The notes under the pieces: model-generated
Database searches by the model: none
Told to the model about the DNA's origin: nothing
What the model saw: only the letters and a program-made list of their open reading frames with translations
Made by a program: the position numbers and the translations under genes
DNA from: Pseudomonas viridiflava
GTDB taxonomy: Bacteria > Pseudomonadota > Gammaproteobacteria > Pseudomonadales > Pseudomonadaceae
Assembly: GCF_900591205.1 (NCBI RefSeq)
Contig: NZ_UUPU01000024.1
Location: 1-64,000, forward strand
Direction of reading: 5' to 3'
Length of the DNA: 64,000 bases
Shown here: positions 7,982 through 16,034 of the stretch, piece by piece
Numbering within the stretch: position 1 is the stretch's first letter
Layout: the number at the start of each line of letters is the position of its first letter

Positions 7982-8707
7982 ATGCGCATTGACACCCCTG
8001 CTGTCTTCATAAGCTTAAGCACAGCAGCAGCAATCCAGGCTGGAGAAGATCCGTTCGACACAGGCGATCTGGAGGAAATGCGCAAAGAGGACATCGCACC
8101 TTACACAAACCAGCGTTTTTCATTGAATCTTAACGTGCCGAATCTCGAGGTGGCCCGACACGCCTCAAATGAACATCATGGCGGATGGCAAATTAATAAC
8201 AACCTTGCAAATACACGCTACCCATTTATCACCCTGAAGCGCTCTGCGGCCAGGCAGGAACAAAAGTCGGTTGGCGACAAGTTGCATATCAGCGTCAATC
8301 AAAAGGATGTTCCGAAAGCCTTCGAGGTCATGGGCAAACTTATTAACTCGCAGGAAAGCCCGATCAATAGCTGGAAAGTCACCGATATCGCCCGTATTGA
8401 TCCAAGAGACACGCGGCTTTCACAAGGTGCCCAGTTCACGCTCTATCCCAAGCCGGACCTCCCCGATGGAAGCTATAGCCCCAAACACATTGGGAAAATA
8501 AATGCCCTGGTCAGGACCCTCGAGCAGTCGCTTGCGGCGCAAGGTATTGAAAAGAGCGAGCACAAGCCGGCCTCCGATGTGTCGGCGCCGCAGTGGGAAT
8601 ATGCGTCTTATCGCAACGAATTCAGAAGCGACCGCCAGGGCTCATCCAGCCAGAGCACAGCATTGAAGGAAGAACCCTTTTTCAAACTGGTCTCTTACGC
8701 TCAGTGA
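7982..8707 (+). CDS. OspF/SpvC/HopAI1-family phosphothreonine lyase (type III effector)
   Basis: 241 aa. The core aligns with Salmonella SpvC through GDKLHISV, SWKVTD, GAQFTLYPKPD, YRNEFRS and ALKEEPFFKL. These enzymes irreversibly remove phosphate from the activation-loop phosphothreonine of host MAP kinases by beta-elimination. Residues matching the SpvC catalytic set are all present: K100 and H102 (SpvC K104/H106), K132 (K136, the base), R145, Y155, K157, R211 and R218. A docking-like stretch RFSLNLNV lies at 45-52, resembling the N-terminal D-motif of SpvC, and would leave about 44 residues as a secretion signal. AAAGGTAA precedes the ATG. GC is lower than in neighbours (about 42% by hand count at 8161-8220). 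It is an isolated gene with a hrp box, probably horizontally acquired. Confidence 0.9.
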   Translation: MRIDTPAVFISLSTAAAIQAGEDPFDTGDLEEMRKEDIAPYTNQRFSLNLNVPNLEVARHASNEHHGGWQINNNLANTRYPFITLKRSAARQEQKSVGDKLHISVNQKDVPKAFEVMGKLINSQESPINSWKVTDIARIDPRDTRLSQGAQFTLYPKPDLPDGSYSPKHIGKINALVRTLEQSLAAQGIEKSEHKPASDVSAPQWEYASYRNEFRSDRQGSSSQSTALKEEPFFKLVSYAQ

Positions 8708-8738
8708 GTTGCACGCCTGCGCCAATGAGCGTCTCAAT

Positions 8739-8761
8739 GCCGCACAGGTGAATTGTGCGGC
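8739..8761 (+). terminator. Hairpin after the effector-like gene
   Basis: GCCGCACA (8739-8746) pairs perfectly with TGTGCGGC (8754-8761) across a 7-base loop, 32 bp after the stop codon. There is no run of T after it, so it may be only an RNA-stabilising hairpin. Confidence 0.4.
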
Positions 8762-8915
8762 TGATCTGGCTTCGATGCCGTTTTTGCTGGCGCCTTCGCA
8801 GCCTCGCTGGGGCTCGACAGCTCCCACGTTTTGATCTGGGCCTGCCCCGGCGATGGCGATGGTGTTGGCACACCGTTATGATATGGCCTTTCGCTTAACG
8901 CCCCAGGAAACACCC

Positions 8916-9410
8916 ATGCCCGCCCTCACCTTGCGCAACGCCCTCCCCGCCGATGCCGCTCGTTGCTTTGAAATCGAAATCAGCGCCTACGAAGGCGACG
9001 AAGCCGCGACCCTGGAGAAGATCGCCACGCGTATTGCGCAGTACCCGCAGGGCTTTTTGATTCTGGAGGCGGATGCCGAGGTGGTGGGGTTTATCAATTG
9101 CGGCTGCGCCCATCAGGTGGTGATGTCGGATGAGGCGTTCAAGGAGTTGGTGGGGCATTCGGCCGAGGCGCCGAATGTGGTGATTATGTCGGTGGTGGTC
9201 GACCCGGCGCATCAGGGCAAGGGCTACTCCAGGTTGTTGATGACTGAGTTTGTGCAGCGCATGCGGGCGATGGGCAAGCAGACGATTCATTTGATGTGCA
9301 AGGAGCACCATGTGCCGCTGTACACGCGCATGGGGTACAGCTATGTGCAGCCTTCGCCTTCGGATCATGGTGGGATGGCGTGGCATGAGATGGTGATGGA
9401 TATTGCGTGA
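8916..9410 (+). CDS. GNAT-family N-acetyltransferase
   Basis: 164 aa from the ATG at 8916, which has AGGAAA in front; the upstream ATG at 8853 would add a non-family extension. The region VSVVVDPAHQGKGYSRLLMTEFV... (about residues 95-115) holds the QGKGYS acetyl-CoA loop. HVPLYTRMGYSYV is the terminal motif. Its stop overlaps the next GNAT start by one base, so the two are translationally coupled. The fold resembles AANAT-like enzymes, but the substrate is unknown. Confidence 0.85.
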   Translation: MPALTLRNALPADAARCFEIEISAYEGDEAATLEKIATRIAQYPQGFLILEADAEVVGFINCGCAHQVVMSDEAFKELVGHSAEAPNVVIMSVVVDPAHQGKGYSRLLMTEFVQRMRAMGKQTIHLMCKEHHVPLYTRMGYSYVQPSPSDHGGMAWHEMVMDIA

Positions 9411-9835
9411 TGACAACGCATCGGATTGAGGTAGGCGACCAGCCGGATGCCGAGGCGGAGCGCCTGCTCGGCAGCGGCCTTGCCGCCTTCAACGAACACA
9501 TCAGCGGGTGCAATGATCGGCGCCCGCTGACGGTGCTGATCAAGGCCGCCGACAGCGGTGAAACACTGGGTGGCATCACCGGCAAAACCAGCCTGGGCAT
9601 GGCCTTTCTCGACCTGTTTCATTTGCCCGATTCACTGCGCGGCACGGGCCTTGGCAGGCAGTTGCTGCGAGCCTTTGAAGACGAGGCCCGGCGTCGGGGT
9701 TGTGCGAATGCGGTGTTGTACACCCTCAGTTTTCAGGCGCCGGGGTTTTACGAGAAACACGGGTGGGTAAGGTTTGGCGAGATTGCGTGTGAGCCGGCAG
9801 GCAGCAGTCGCGTATTTCTATCTAAGCAGCTGTAA
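9410..9835 (+). CDS. GNAT-family N-acetyltransferase
   Basis: 141 aa. The ATG at 9410 shares its A with the preceding TGA. The acetyl-CoA loop is DSLRGTGLGRQLLRAFE, and the C-terminal motif is FQAPGFYEKHGW. This arrangement is typical of the small GNATs often found in Pseudomonas accessory regions. The 53 bp to the next, convergent gene contain a small inverted repeat (CTGGTTG 9858-9864 / CAACCAG 9875-9881) that could form a weak terminator. Confidence 0.85.
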   Translation: MTTHRIEVGDQPDAEAERLLGSGLAAFNEHISGCNDRRPLTVLIKAADSGETLGGITGKTSLGMAFLDLFHLPDSLRGTGLGRQLLRAFEDEARRRGCANAVLYTLSFQAPGFYEKHGWVRFGEIACEPAGSSRVFLSKQL

Positions 9836-9888
9836 CTCCCAGGGTTTTACCAAACAGCTGGTTGTTCACCTCGGCAACCAGCACGGGG

Positions 9889-10431
9889 TCATCCTTCCCG
9901 CCCAGGCAGCGGGAAGATAACTTCCTGGGTGTCCAGGTTCCGGATGCTGGAATAGGTGCGGTATTCAGTGCTGTAGTTCGGCCCCACGCCCTTGGTGCTG
10001 GCGGTCAGGCGGTAGGTCACCACGTAACGCTGGCCGGGCTTGAAGTCGACGTCGTCCGCGCCTTTGTTGCAGAACGCGCCGCCAGTACCCAGCGCGTTCA
10101 TCGACACGTTGCACCAGCGCAACGAGTGTTTGCCCGGCGACAGCTTGAGGGCCTGCTCGCCACTGACGTCAAGGATCGAGCGGCGCCCGGCCCCAGGCAA
10201 CGGCTGGCCATCCACTTCGACGGCCAGCACCAGGCGATGGAACGGCACGCCCAGCTCGCGCTCGCGCCAGGTGTCAAAGTACACCAGCACGGCATCCGGG
10301 GCGTTGTTGGAGAGGTCGACGGGCTGGAGTTTTTCCGGGGCCCAATCGCCCTGGTAGTTTTTGTAGTGGTAGTCGGAACAGGCGCCGAGCAATGGCAGGG
10401 TCAATACGGCGGCGAGTTTCAGCAGTTTCAT
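9889..10431 (-). CDS. Hypothetical lipoprotein
   Basis: 180 aa with a clear lipoprotein signal: MKLLKLAAVLTLPLLGAC, lipobox LLGAC with Cys18 and Ser/Asp following. The mature part is beta-rich and has two internal Cys residues (WCN, FCNKG) that could form a disulfide. No named domain is recognised. It lies 99 bp downstream of the TPM-domain gene on the same strand and may share its transcript. Confidence 0.75.
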   Translation of the reverse strand: MKLLKLAAVLTLPLLGACSDYHYKNYQGDWAPEKLQPVDLSNNAPDAVLVYFDTWRERELGVPFHRLVLAVEVDGQPLPGAGRRSILDVSGEQALKLSPGKHSLRWCNVSMNALGTGGAFCNKGADDVDFKPGQRYVVTYRLTASTKGVGPNYSTEYRTYSSIRNLDTQEVIFPLPGREG

Positions 10432-10530
10432 CGAATGACGTTCCTTGTGAGCGATGTGATCCTATCGACAGCATCGCGCAAATCTTGAACCGATTGCCGC
10501 TGTCGATGTTTCGAGGGTTGGGTAGCGGTT

Positions 10531-11727
10531 TTACCAACTCCCCGACGCCCCGCCGCCGCCACTGGAACCGCCGCCCCCCGATGAGCTGCTGCTGGAACTG
10601 GAGCTGCTGGAACTCGAAGAACCACCGCCCGAGCTCGACCCGGATCCGCCAGCCGTCTTGCCAAAGATGAACAACGCCACAAACGAGGCGATCGGAAACG
10701 CCAGCAACCAGCCGTCACGGCCCGCGTCGGCAATAAAGCCTGCCGCCAGATACACCCCCGCCGCAGCGCACAAGCGCACGATAAAACCGCTCTGGCTGCG
10801 TTTCCAGGCAGCTTTCATGACCACCCACAGCGCCAGGTACGCGCCCAGCACGGCCAGTGCCCCGAGTGGCATTGCCAACCAATGGATAAAGCTGACGTCA
10901 ATGTATCGGTCCGCCACCAGCAGCCCGGTGATGTAGGCCAACAACCCGATCACGCAGTAAAACACCGTGCGCGCCAGCCACAATGCGCCAAAGGTGGCAC
11001 CGCCGATCAGCAGGGTCAGAGGGAATATCAGCAGGTACATCGGCCAATCCGGGCCACCGGCATAGATCGACAGCAGCGCGGTGGCCGCCACGGCGGCCAG
11101 CAAGGCGCGGCGCCAGGGCAGCTTGCCGGCGGCCATCAGTACACCGCCGGCGCCGCCCACAATAAACGCCAGCAACAGCGCGATGATTTGCGGGTTAACC
11201 CCCGGGCCTGCGACCTTGGGCAGATCGCCGCCGTCCACCAGCAGCACCAGGTCGTTTACGCCCTGGGCCACACCGCCCGCATAGTCGCCCTGGCGAAACG
11301 CCGGGGTAATGTGCTCCTCGATGATGCGATGGGCGAGCAGGTCGGTGACGGTGCCTTCCAGGCCATAGCCGACTTCGATGCGCACCTTGCGGTCGTCCTT
11401 GGCCACCACCAGCAGGATGCCGTCGTTGACGTCCTTGCGCCCCAGTTGCCAGGCGCGAAACAGTTGGTTGGCGTAGTCCTCGATGCTGGCGCCGCCGGTG
11501 GTGGGCACCAGCAGCACGGCCACCTGTGAGCCTTTGCGCTGTTCAAGGGCGGCGAGTTGCTCTTTAAGACGCAAGGTGGTGCCGGCGTCGAGGGTGTTGG
11601 TGAGGTCGATCACCCGCTGGTCGAGGCTCACGCCGATAGGCGAAGTGGCGGCCTGGGCGGTGATGGAGAGGCTGGCGAACATCAGCACCAGCAGGCTCAA
11701 GACGGATTGCTGCAACCAGCGCATCAT
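10531..11727 (-). CDS. TPM-domain membrane protein (YgcG family)
   Basis: 398 aa. A signal peptide covers residues 1-26 (ending TAQA). The TPM domain spans about 30-160, with VAVLLVPTTGGASIEDYANQLF and GILLVVAKDDRKVRIEVGYGLEG. Several transmembrane segments follow between about 175 and 345, and the protein ends in a low-complexity Gly/Ser tail with a run of about 14 serines. YgcG-type proteins are membrane-anchored and proposed to act on phosphate esters or in envelope maintenance; function is uncertain. The start is one of two adjacent ATGs. Confidence 0.85.
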   Translation of the reverse strand: MMRWLQQSVLSLLVLMFASLSITAQAATSPIGVSLDQRVIDLTNTLDAGTTLRLKEQLAALEQRKGSQVAVLLVPTTGGASIEDYANQLFRAWQLGRKDVNDGILLVVAKDDRKVRIEVGYGLEGTVTDLLAHRIIEEHITPAFRQGDYAGGVAQGVNDLVLLVDGGDLPKVAGPGVNPQIIALLLAFIVGGAGGVLMAAGKLPWRRALLAAVAATALLSIYAGGPDWPMYLLIFPLTLLIGGATFGALWLARTVFYCVIGLLAYITGLLVADRYIDVSFIHWLAMPLGALAVLGAYLALWVVMKAAWKRSQSGFIVRLCAAAGVYLAAGFIADAGRDGWLLAFPIASFVALFIFGKTAGGSGSSSGGGSSSSSSSSSSSSSSGGGGSSGGGGASGSW

Positions 11728-11858
11728 GTTTGTTACCTGAAGTTTCTTCCTGAAGGCGCCGACTTTACCTTATCCGCGCTATTACGCGTGACCCCAGGCG
11801 TTTGACTATCTAAACTGCCCCCATTCGAACATAGCAAAACGCCACACTCGGGAAGCCC

Positions 11859-12674
11859 ATGAACCTAAGCCACCGCAACCACGTCCATGTCATAGGCAGC
11901 GGCCCCTCTACCCTGGTGTTCTCGCACGGTTTCGGCTGTAACCAAGCCATGTGGAACGACCTGGCGCCGCAGTTCCTGGAGCGTTTTCGGGTGGTGATGT
12001 ACGACCTGGTGGGCGCGGGTCTCTCTGACCTCAGTGCCTACGACAAGGCCAAGTACAGCAGCCTGGACGGCTATGCCCAGGACTTGAACGAGATCATCGA
12101 CGCCTTTGCCGAGGGGCCGGTGATCCTAGTGGGCCATTCGGTCAGCGCGATGATCGGCGCCCTCGCCGACCGCCAGGCCCCCGGGCGTATCGCCGCCCAC
12201 GTGATGATCGGCCCATCGCCGCGTTATATCGACACCTACGGTTATGTGGGCGGTTTCAAGCGCGCAGATATCGAAGACCTGCTCGACACCCTCGACAGCA
12301 ACTACCTCGGCTGGTCCCGCGCCATGGCCCCGGCGATCATGGGCGCTCCGGGGCAACCGGCGCTGGGCGAAACCCTCACCGACAGTTTTTGCCGCACCGA
12401 ACCGGACATCGCCAAGCAATTTGCGCGGGTCACCTTTATGGCGGACAACCGTCAGGACGTGATCGGCCTGGCTACAACGGTATTGATCCTGCAATCGACT
12501 GACGACCTGATCGCCCCCGTGGCCGTGGGTGAATACCTGCACAGCGTAATGCCCAACAGCACTTATTGCCTGGTGGACAACGTCGGCCATTGCCCGCACA
12601 TGAGCGCGCCACAGGTCTGCGCGGCGGCCATGCAGAAATTCCTGGCGCCATGGGCGGCCCCACGTGCCCGCTGA
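11859..12674 (+). CDS. RsbQ/KAI2-like alpha/beta hydrolase
   Basis: 271 aa. The nucleophile elbow is GHSVSAM (Ser about 93), the acid is in LQSTDDLIAP and the catalytic His in DNVGHCPHMSAP, matching Bacillus RsbQ and plant KAI2/D14 proteins. In Bacillus, RsbQ generates or perceives a small hydrophobic ligand for the PAS phosphatase RsbP. Here the next gene starts 11 bp before this one ends and encodes a PAS histidine kinase. The pair therefore probably forms a ligand-sensing module in which the hydrolase feeds the kinase. The ligand is unknown. Confidence 0.87.
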   Translation: MNLSHRNHVHVIGSGPSTLVFSHGFGCNQAMWNDLAPQFLERFRVVMYDLVGAGLSDLSAYDKAKYSSLDGYAQDLNEIIDAFAEGPVILVGHSVSAMIGALADRQAPGRIAAHVMIGPSPRYIDTYGYVGGFKRADIEDLLDTLDSNYLGWSRAMAPAIMGAPGQPALGETLTDSFCRTEPDIAKQFARVTFMADNRQDVIGLATTVLILQSTDDLIAPVAVGEYLHSVMPNSTYCLVDNVGHCPHMSAPQVCAAAMQKFLAPWAAPRAR

Positions 12675-13806
12675 ACTGTTCAACAGCGCCGCCTGCGCCC
12701 TGGCCGTCACCTTGGAAGACGGCACCATCGTGCAGGCCAACGCTCGCTTCGGCGACTGGCTCGGACTGCGCAGCGACGAGCTGTGCGGCCGGCGTTTCCA
12801 GGACTTGCTGACCATGGGCGGGCGGATCTTCCACCAGACCCATCTGGCGCCGATGTTGCGCATGCATGGCAGCGTCACCGAAGTGAAGCTGGACATGCTG
12901 CACCGTGACGGCCACAAGGTGACCGTGCTGCTCAACGGCAACAAGCGTGAGCACGCCGGCGCCGTGGTCTACGACCTGGCGTTGTTCGGCACCACCGACC
13001 GCGACAAGTACGAGCGCGAGTTGCTTACCGCCCGCAACCTGGCCGAAGCGCTGTTGCAGGAAAAAACCGCCACGGAATTGGCGCTGAAACAGGCCCAGGC
13101 CGAGCTGAATGAGGCGTATGTCATCTCGCAGCGCCGCGCATTGTTCGCCGAGCAGATGGTGGCGATCGTCAGCCATGACCTGAAAAACCCGCTCACCGCG
13201 ATCCGCATGGCCTCGGACATTCTCAGTCGCGGCGAACGCACCCCCAAGGAGCGCCAGTTGCTGGGCCATATCGGCCAGTCATCCGAGCGTGCCGTGCGCA
13301 TGATCGCCGACCTGCTGGACTTCACCCAGGCCCGCGTCGGCCACGGCATTACCATCAAGCCGAACAGCCTGGACCTGCACGGCGTGATTCATCAGGCGGT
13401 GGAAGAGCTGCGTGTGGCCTTCCCCGCTGCAACCCTGGAACATCAAGCCCAAGGCAGTGGCGAGGCGTGCCTGGACGCCGACCGGGTGCAGCAGATCATC
13501 GGCAACCTGGTTGCCAACAGCGTGGCCTATGGCGACCTGTTGCAACCGATCACCATCACCTCGAGCCTGGGCGCCGGCACTTGCCAGGTGTCGGTGCACA
13601 ACCACGGCCCGGTGATACCGGAAGCCTTGCTGGAGGGGTTGTTCGAGCCCATGACCCGTGGCACTGCGCAGGGCAGCGATGTGCGCAGCGTCGGCCTGGG
13701 CCTGTACATCGTGCGCGAGTTGGCCAGGGTGCACGGTGGCGATGTGGCGGTAAGTTCCTGCGCCACCGGCGGCACCACCTTTACCGTGACCTTTCAGGGC
13801 AGGTAG
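12664..13806 (+). CDS. PAS-domain sensor histidine kinase
   Basis: 380 aa, cytoplasmic (no membrane segment seen). A PAS domain spans 8-110, a coiled coil about 115-155, the HisKA H-box SHDLKNPLTAIR about 172-184, and HATPase_c 240-378 with N-box QIIGNLVANSVAYG and G-box SVGLGLYIVREL. Start is GTG 12664, overlapping the hydrolase gene by 11 bp. No response regulator is adjacent, so the partner lies elsewhere. Its last 13 bp overlap the end of the convergent DapF-like gene. Confidence 0.88.
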   Translation: MPAELFNSAACALAVTLEDGTIVQANARFGDWLGLRSDELCGRRFQDLLTMGGRIFHQTHLAPMLRMHGSVTEVKLDMLHRDGHKVTVLLNGNKREHAGAVVYDLALFGTTDRDKYERELLTARNLAEALLQEKTATELALKQAQAELNEAYVISQRRALFAEQMVAIVSHDLKNPLTAIRMASDILSRGERTPKERQLLGHIGQSSERAVRMIADLLDFTQARVGHGITIKPNSLDLHGVIHQAVEELRVAFPAATLEHQAQGSGEACLDADRVQQIIGNLVANSVAYGDLLQPITITSSLGAGTCQVSVHNHGPVIPEALLEGLFEPMTRGTAQGSDVRSVGLGLYIVRELARVHGGDVAVSSCATGGTTFTVTFQGR

Positions 13807-14597
13807 GCGCTGCCCTGCATCACCGGCTCCACACTCCCGGTCAACACCACCCCGCCCTCGCCCGCCCAGTGCACAGTGACCGTGCCGCCGTCGCACTGCA
13901 CCTGCACCGTGGCGTCCAGCAGGCCACGCCGGATGCCATTGACCACCGCCGCGCAACAGCACGAACCGGAGCCCAGCGGCACACCGCCGCCGCGCTCCCA
14001 GATGCGCAGGCGGATGTGCCCGCGGTCCAGTATCTGCACGAAATGCACATTGGTGCTGGCCGGGAACAGCGGATGAGTTTCCAGCGCCGGGCCCATGGCC
14101 GCCACGTCGACCGTGTCGATAGCCTCGACAAAAAACGTGCAATGCGGGTTACCCATACTGCACGCCGCCGGGCTGCCTTCGATGGGCAAGGTGCGGGTGT
14201 CCATCGCTGCGGCCAGCGGCACCGCTGCCCAGTCCAGCGATGGCTCGCCCATATTCACCGACACCCGCCGCCCCGCCTCGCGCACGCAGGTCAGTAAACC
14301 GCGATCGGTGCGCAGCACAATCGAATCGGTGCCGGTTTCGTGCATCAACCGCTCGGCCACGCCCCGGGTGGCGCTGCCGCAGGTGGCCAATAGGGTGCCG
14401 TTGGGGTTCCAGAATTTGATGCGCGCAGCGGCGTCGGCGCAATCGAGGATTACGGCCAGTTGGTTGAAGCCGATGCCGGTGTGGCGGTTGCCCAGGTGGC
14501 GAGCGATGTCCGGGGTGATGATGTCGTCCAGGCCCCGGCGGTCGATGATGATGAAGTCGTCACCATGGGCGTGCATTTTCACGAACTGCAAGGGCAT
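13794..14597 (-). CDS. DapF-like epimerase/isomerase with altered active site
   Basis: 267 aa with the duplicated DapF fold: MHAHGDDFIIID at the N-terminus, WNPNGTLLATCGSATRG around the first active-site cysteine, and ERGGGVPLGSGSCCCAAV around the second. Aligned with E. coli DapF (ERGAGETQACGSGACAAV), the second catalytic Cys becomes Ser and the E-T pair becomes V-P. The first Cys is retained. Diaminopimelate epimerases need both cysteines, so this protein may be inactive as an epimerase, or may act as a dehydratase or on another amino acid. It is probably a paralogue of a housekeeping dapF elsewhere. Confidence 0.8.
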   Translation of the reverse strand: MPLQFVKMHAHGDDFIIIDRRGLDDIITPDIARHLGNRHTGIGFNQLAVILDCADAAARIKFWNPNGTLLATCGSATRGVAERLMHETGTDSIVLRTDRGLLTCVREAGRRVSVNMGEPSLDWAAVPLAAAMDTRTLPIEGSPAACSMGNPHCTFFVEAIDTVDVAAMGPALETHPLFPASTNVHFVQILDRGHIRLRIWERGGGVPLGSGSCCCAAVVNGIRRGLLDATVQVQCDGGTVTVHWAGEGGVVLTGSVEPVMQGSAYLP

Positions 14598-14659
14598 GGG
14601 CTGTCCTGCGGGAGAGGTGGAGGATACCCTGAGCTTATCAATCTTAACGAGCGCTACCC

Positions 14660-15208
14660 ATGCTTATTGTCTTCAGCGGATTGCCTGGCACCGGCAAGAC
14701 TACGCTTGCCCAAGACCTGGCACGCCGGACCGGCGCGGCTTACCTGCGTATCGACGTGATCGAACAGGCGCTGCGCGATGCCGGTATTTCGGTGGGCACC
14801 CGCGGCTACGGCGTGGCAAACGAACTGGCACTGAGTAATTTGCGCTTGGGCCATACGGTGATTGCCGACTGCGTGAACCCGGTCGAAGAAAGCCGTGCAG
14901 CCTGGCAGGCAACGGCCGAAACGGCGGGCGTGACGCTGCTCAATATCCAGGTGGTGTGCTCGGATAAGCAGGAGCACCAACGCCGCGTCGAAGCGCGCAC
15001 GGGTGATATTCCCGGGCTGGCCCCACCGACCTGGCAGTCGGTATTGGCGCACGAATATGAGCCTTGGAAGGACGCCCCACTGACCCTCGATACCGCCCAG
15101 ATCACCGCTGCCCAGGCTGTCGAAACCATCACTGTACACCTGTGGCGAGCGGGCTTGCCCGCGTTGGGCTGCGAAGCAGCCCCAGTAAAGCCACTGAAGT
15201 TTTCCTGA
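14660..15208 (+). CDS. P-loop AAA-type small-molecule kinase-like protein
   Basis: 182 aa with Walker A GLPGTGKTT at residues 7-15 and an otherwise zeta-toxin/gluconate-kinase-like fold (DVIEQALRDAG, ADCVNPVEESR). It is likely to phosphorylate a small molecule; the substrate is unknown. The last 22 or so residues (from HLWRAGLPALG) are translated from the REP element that begins at 15142, and the stop lies inside it. The native C-terminus was apparently replaced by repeat insertion near the end of the gene. Confidence 0.75.
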   Translation: MLIVFSGLPGTGKTTLAQDLARRTGAAYLRIDVIEQALRDAGISVGTRGYGVANELALSNLRLGHTVIADCVNPVEESRAAWQATAETAGVTLLNIQVVCSDKQEHQRRVEARTGDIPGLAPPTWQSVLAHEYEPWKDAPLTLDTAQITAAQAVETITVHLWRAGLPALGCEAAPVKPLKFS

Positions 15209-15272
15209 AAGACCTCAGCGCCTGGTTTGGGGGGCCGCTGCGCAGCCCAACGCGGGCAAGCCCGCTCGCCAC
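15142..15272. repeat. REP doublet, family 1, overlapping a gene end
   Basis: Inverted pair with the left arm at 15142 and the right arm ending at 15272. The left arm is in frame with the P-loop kinase gene and encodes its C-terminal tail. Confidence 0.85.
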
Positions 15273-15332
15273 AACAGCCGTGCACGCTTGCCTCGGTCTG
15301 AGCGGTGATAGCACAAAAACTCACGCAGTTGT

Positions 15333-15347
15333 TGATAACAATTATCA
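15333..15347. promoter_or_regulatory. Fur box
   Basis: TGATAACAATTATCA matches the 7-1-7 Fur consensus TGATAATnATTATCA at 13 of 14 positions. It sits within a longer perfect inverted repeat, GTTGATAA (15331-15338) and TTATCAAC (15342-15349). It lies 38 bp before the sigma-factor start, so iron repression of the 15386-24450 operon is expected. Confidence 0.82.
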
Positions 15348-15385
15348 ACTGCAGCTAAACTCCGCGCCCTCCCACTTCCCAGTCT

Positions 15386-15928
15386 GTGCCCGGCGGCGCA
15401 GTCGCGCGCAGGCAGCTGACTCTCTTGGCGGATGAAAAACTCCAGCTTTACCTGACCCACCGGGCCGCGCTGCTGGACTATGCCGCGCCGATCGTGGGCT
15501 GCCGCGCCCGTGCCGAAGACGTGGTGCAGGAAGCCTGGCTGCGCTTCAGTGGCCAGGATGAGCAGGCCGATATCCGCCACCCGGCCAGCTACCTGTACCG
15601 GATCGTGCGCAATCTTGCCCTGGACCTCACCCGCCGCACCGCCACCGAGCGCGTGCAGCCGGGCGGTGATGAACTGCTCAACGAGTTGCCCTCCAGCAGC
15701 GCCTCGCCCGAGCGTGAAGTCAGCAGCCAGAACGAACTGCAGGTCATCTCCCGCGCCTTGGCGCAGTTGCCCGAGCGCACGCGGCGAGCCTTTGAAATGC
15801 ATCGCCTGGGCGGTTTCACGTTGCAGCAGGTAGCCGCTGAGCTTGGGGTGTCGACGGCACTCGTGCATCAGCTGGTGCACGACGCGTTGCGCCATTGCAT
15901 GGATTGCCTGGAGCCTGACGATGACTGA
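15386..15928 (+). CDS. ECF sigma factor, FecI family
   Basis: 180 aa from GTG 15386, the first start after the Fur box; an in-frame TTG at 15425 is an alternative. Region 2 includes AEDVVQEAWLRF and HPASYLYRIVRNLALD. Region 4 is LPERTRRAFEMHRLGGFTLQQVAAELGVS, a helix-turn-helix. FecI-type factors are released by a FecR protein when a TonB receptor binds its ligand, then transcribe the receptor gene. A FecR gene follows directly and the STN-containing receptor after that. Confidence 0.88.
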   Translation: MPGGAVARRQLTLLADEKLQLYLTHRAALLDYAAPIVGCRARAEDVVQEAWLRFSGQDEQADIRHPASYLYRIVRNLALDLTRRTATERVQPGGDELLNELPSSSASPEREVSSQNELQVISRALAQLPERTRRAFEMHRLGGFTLQQVAAELGVSTALVHQLVHDALRHCMDCLEPDDD

Positions 15929-16034
15929 TCCGGGCTGTTTTCTGAAAAAAACCAACGCCCGTGCGTCTTTTGCAGTGAAGGGCGATTCCGTGGGATCCTG
16001 CCCGCCGATTTTTGCCAGCGGAGATGCCCCCTAC

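Noticed and set aside
8707..8915. Type III chaperone gene after the effector
   Set aside because: The short frames here have no RBS or acidic chaperone-like sequence, and the upstream gene is a minus-strand acetyltransferase.
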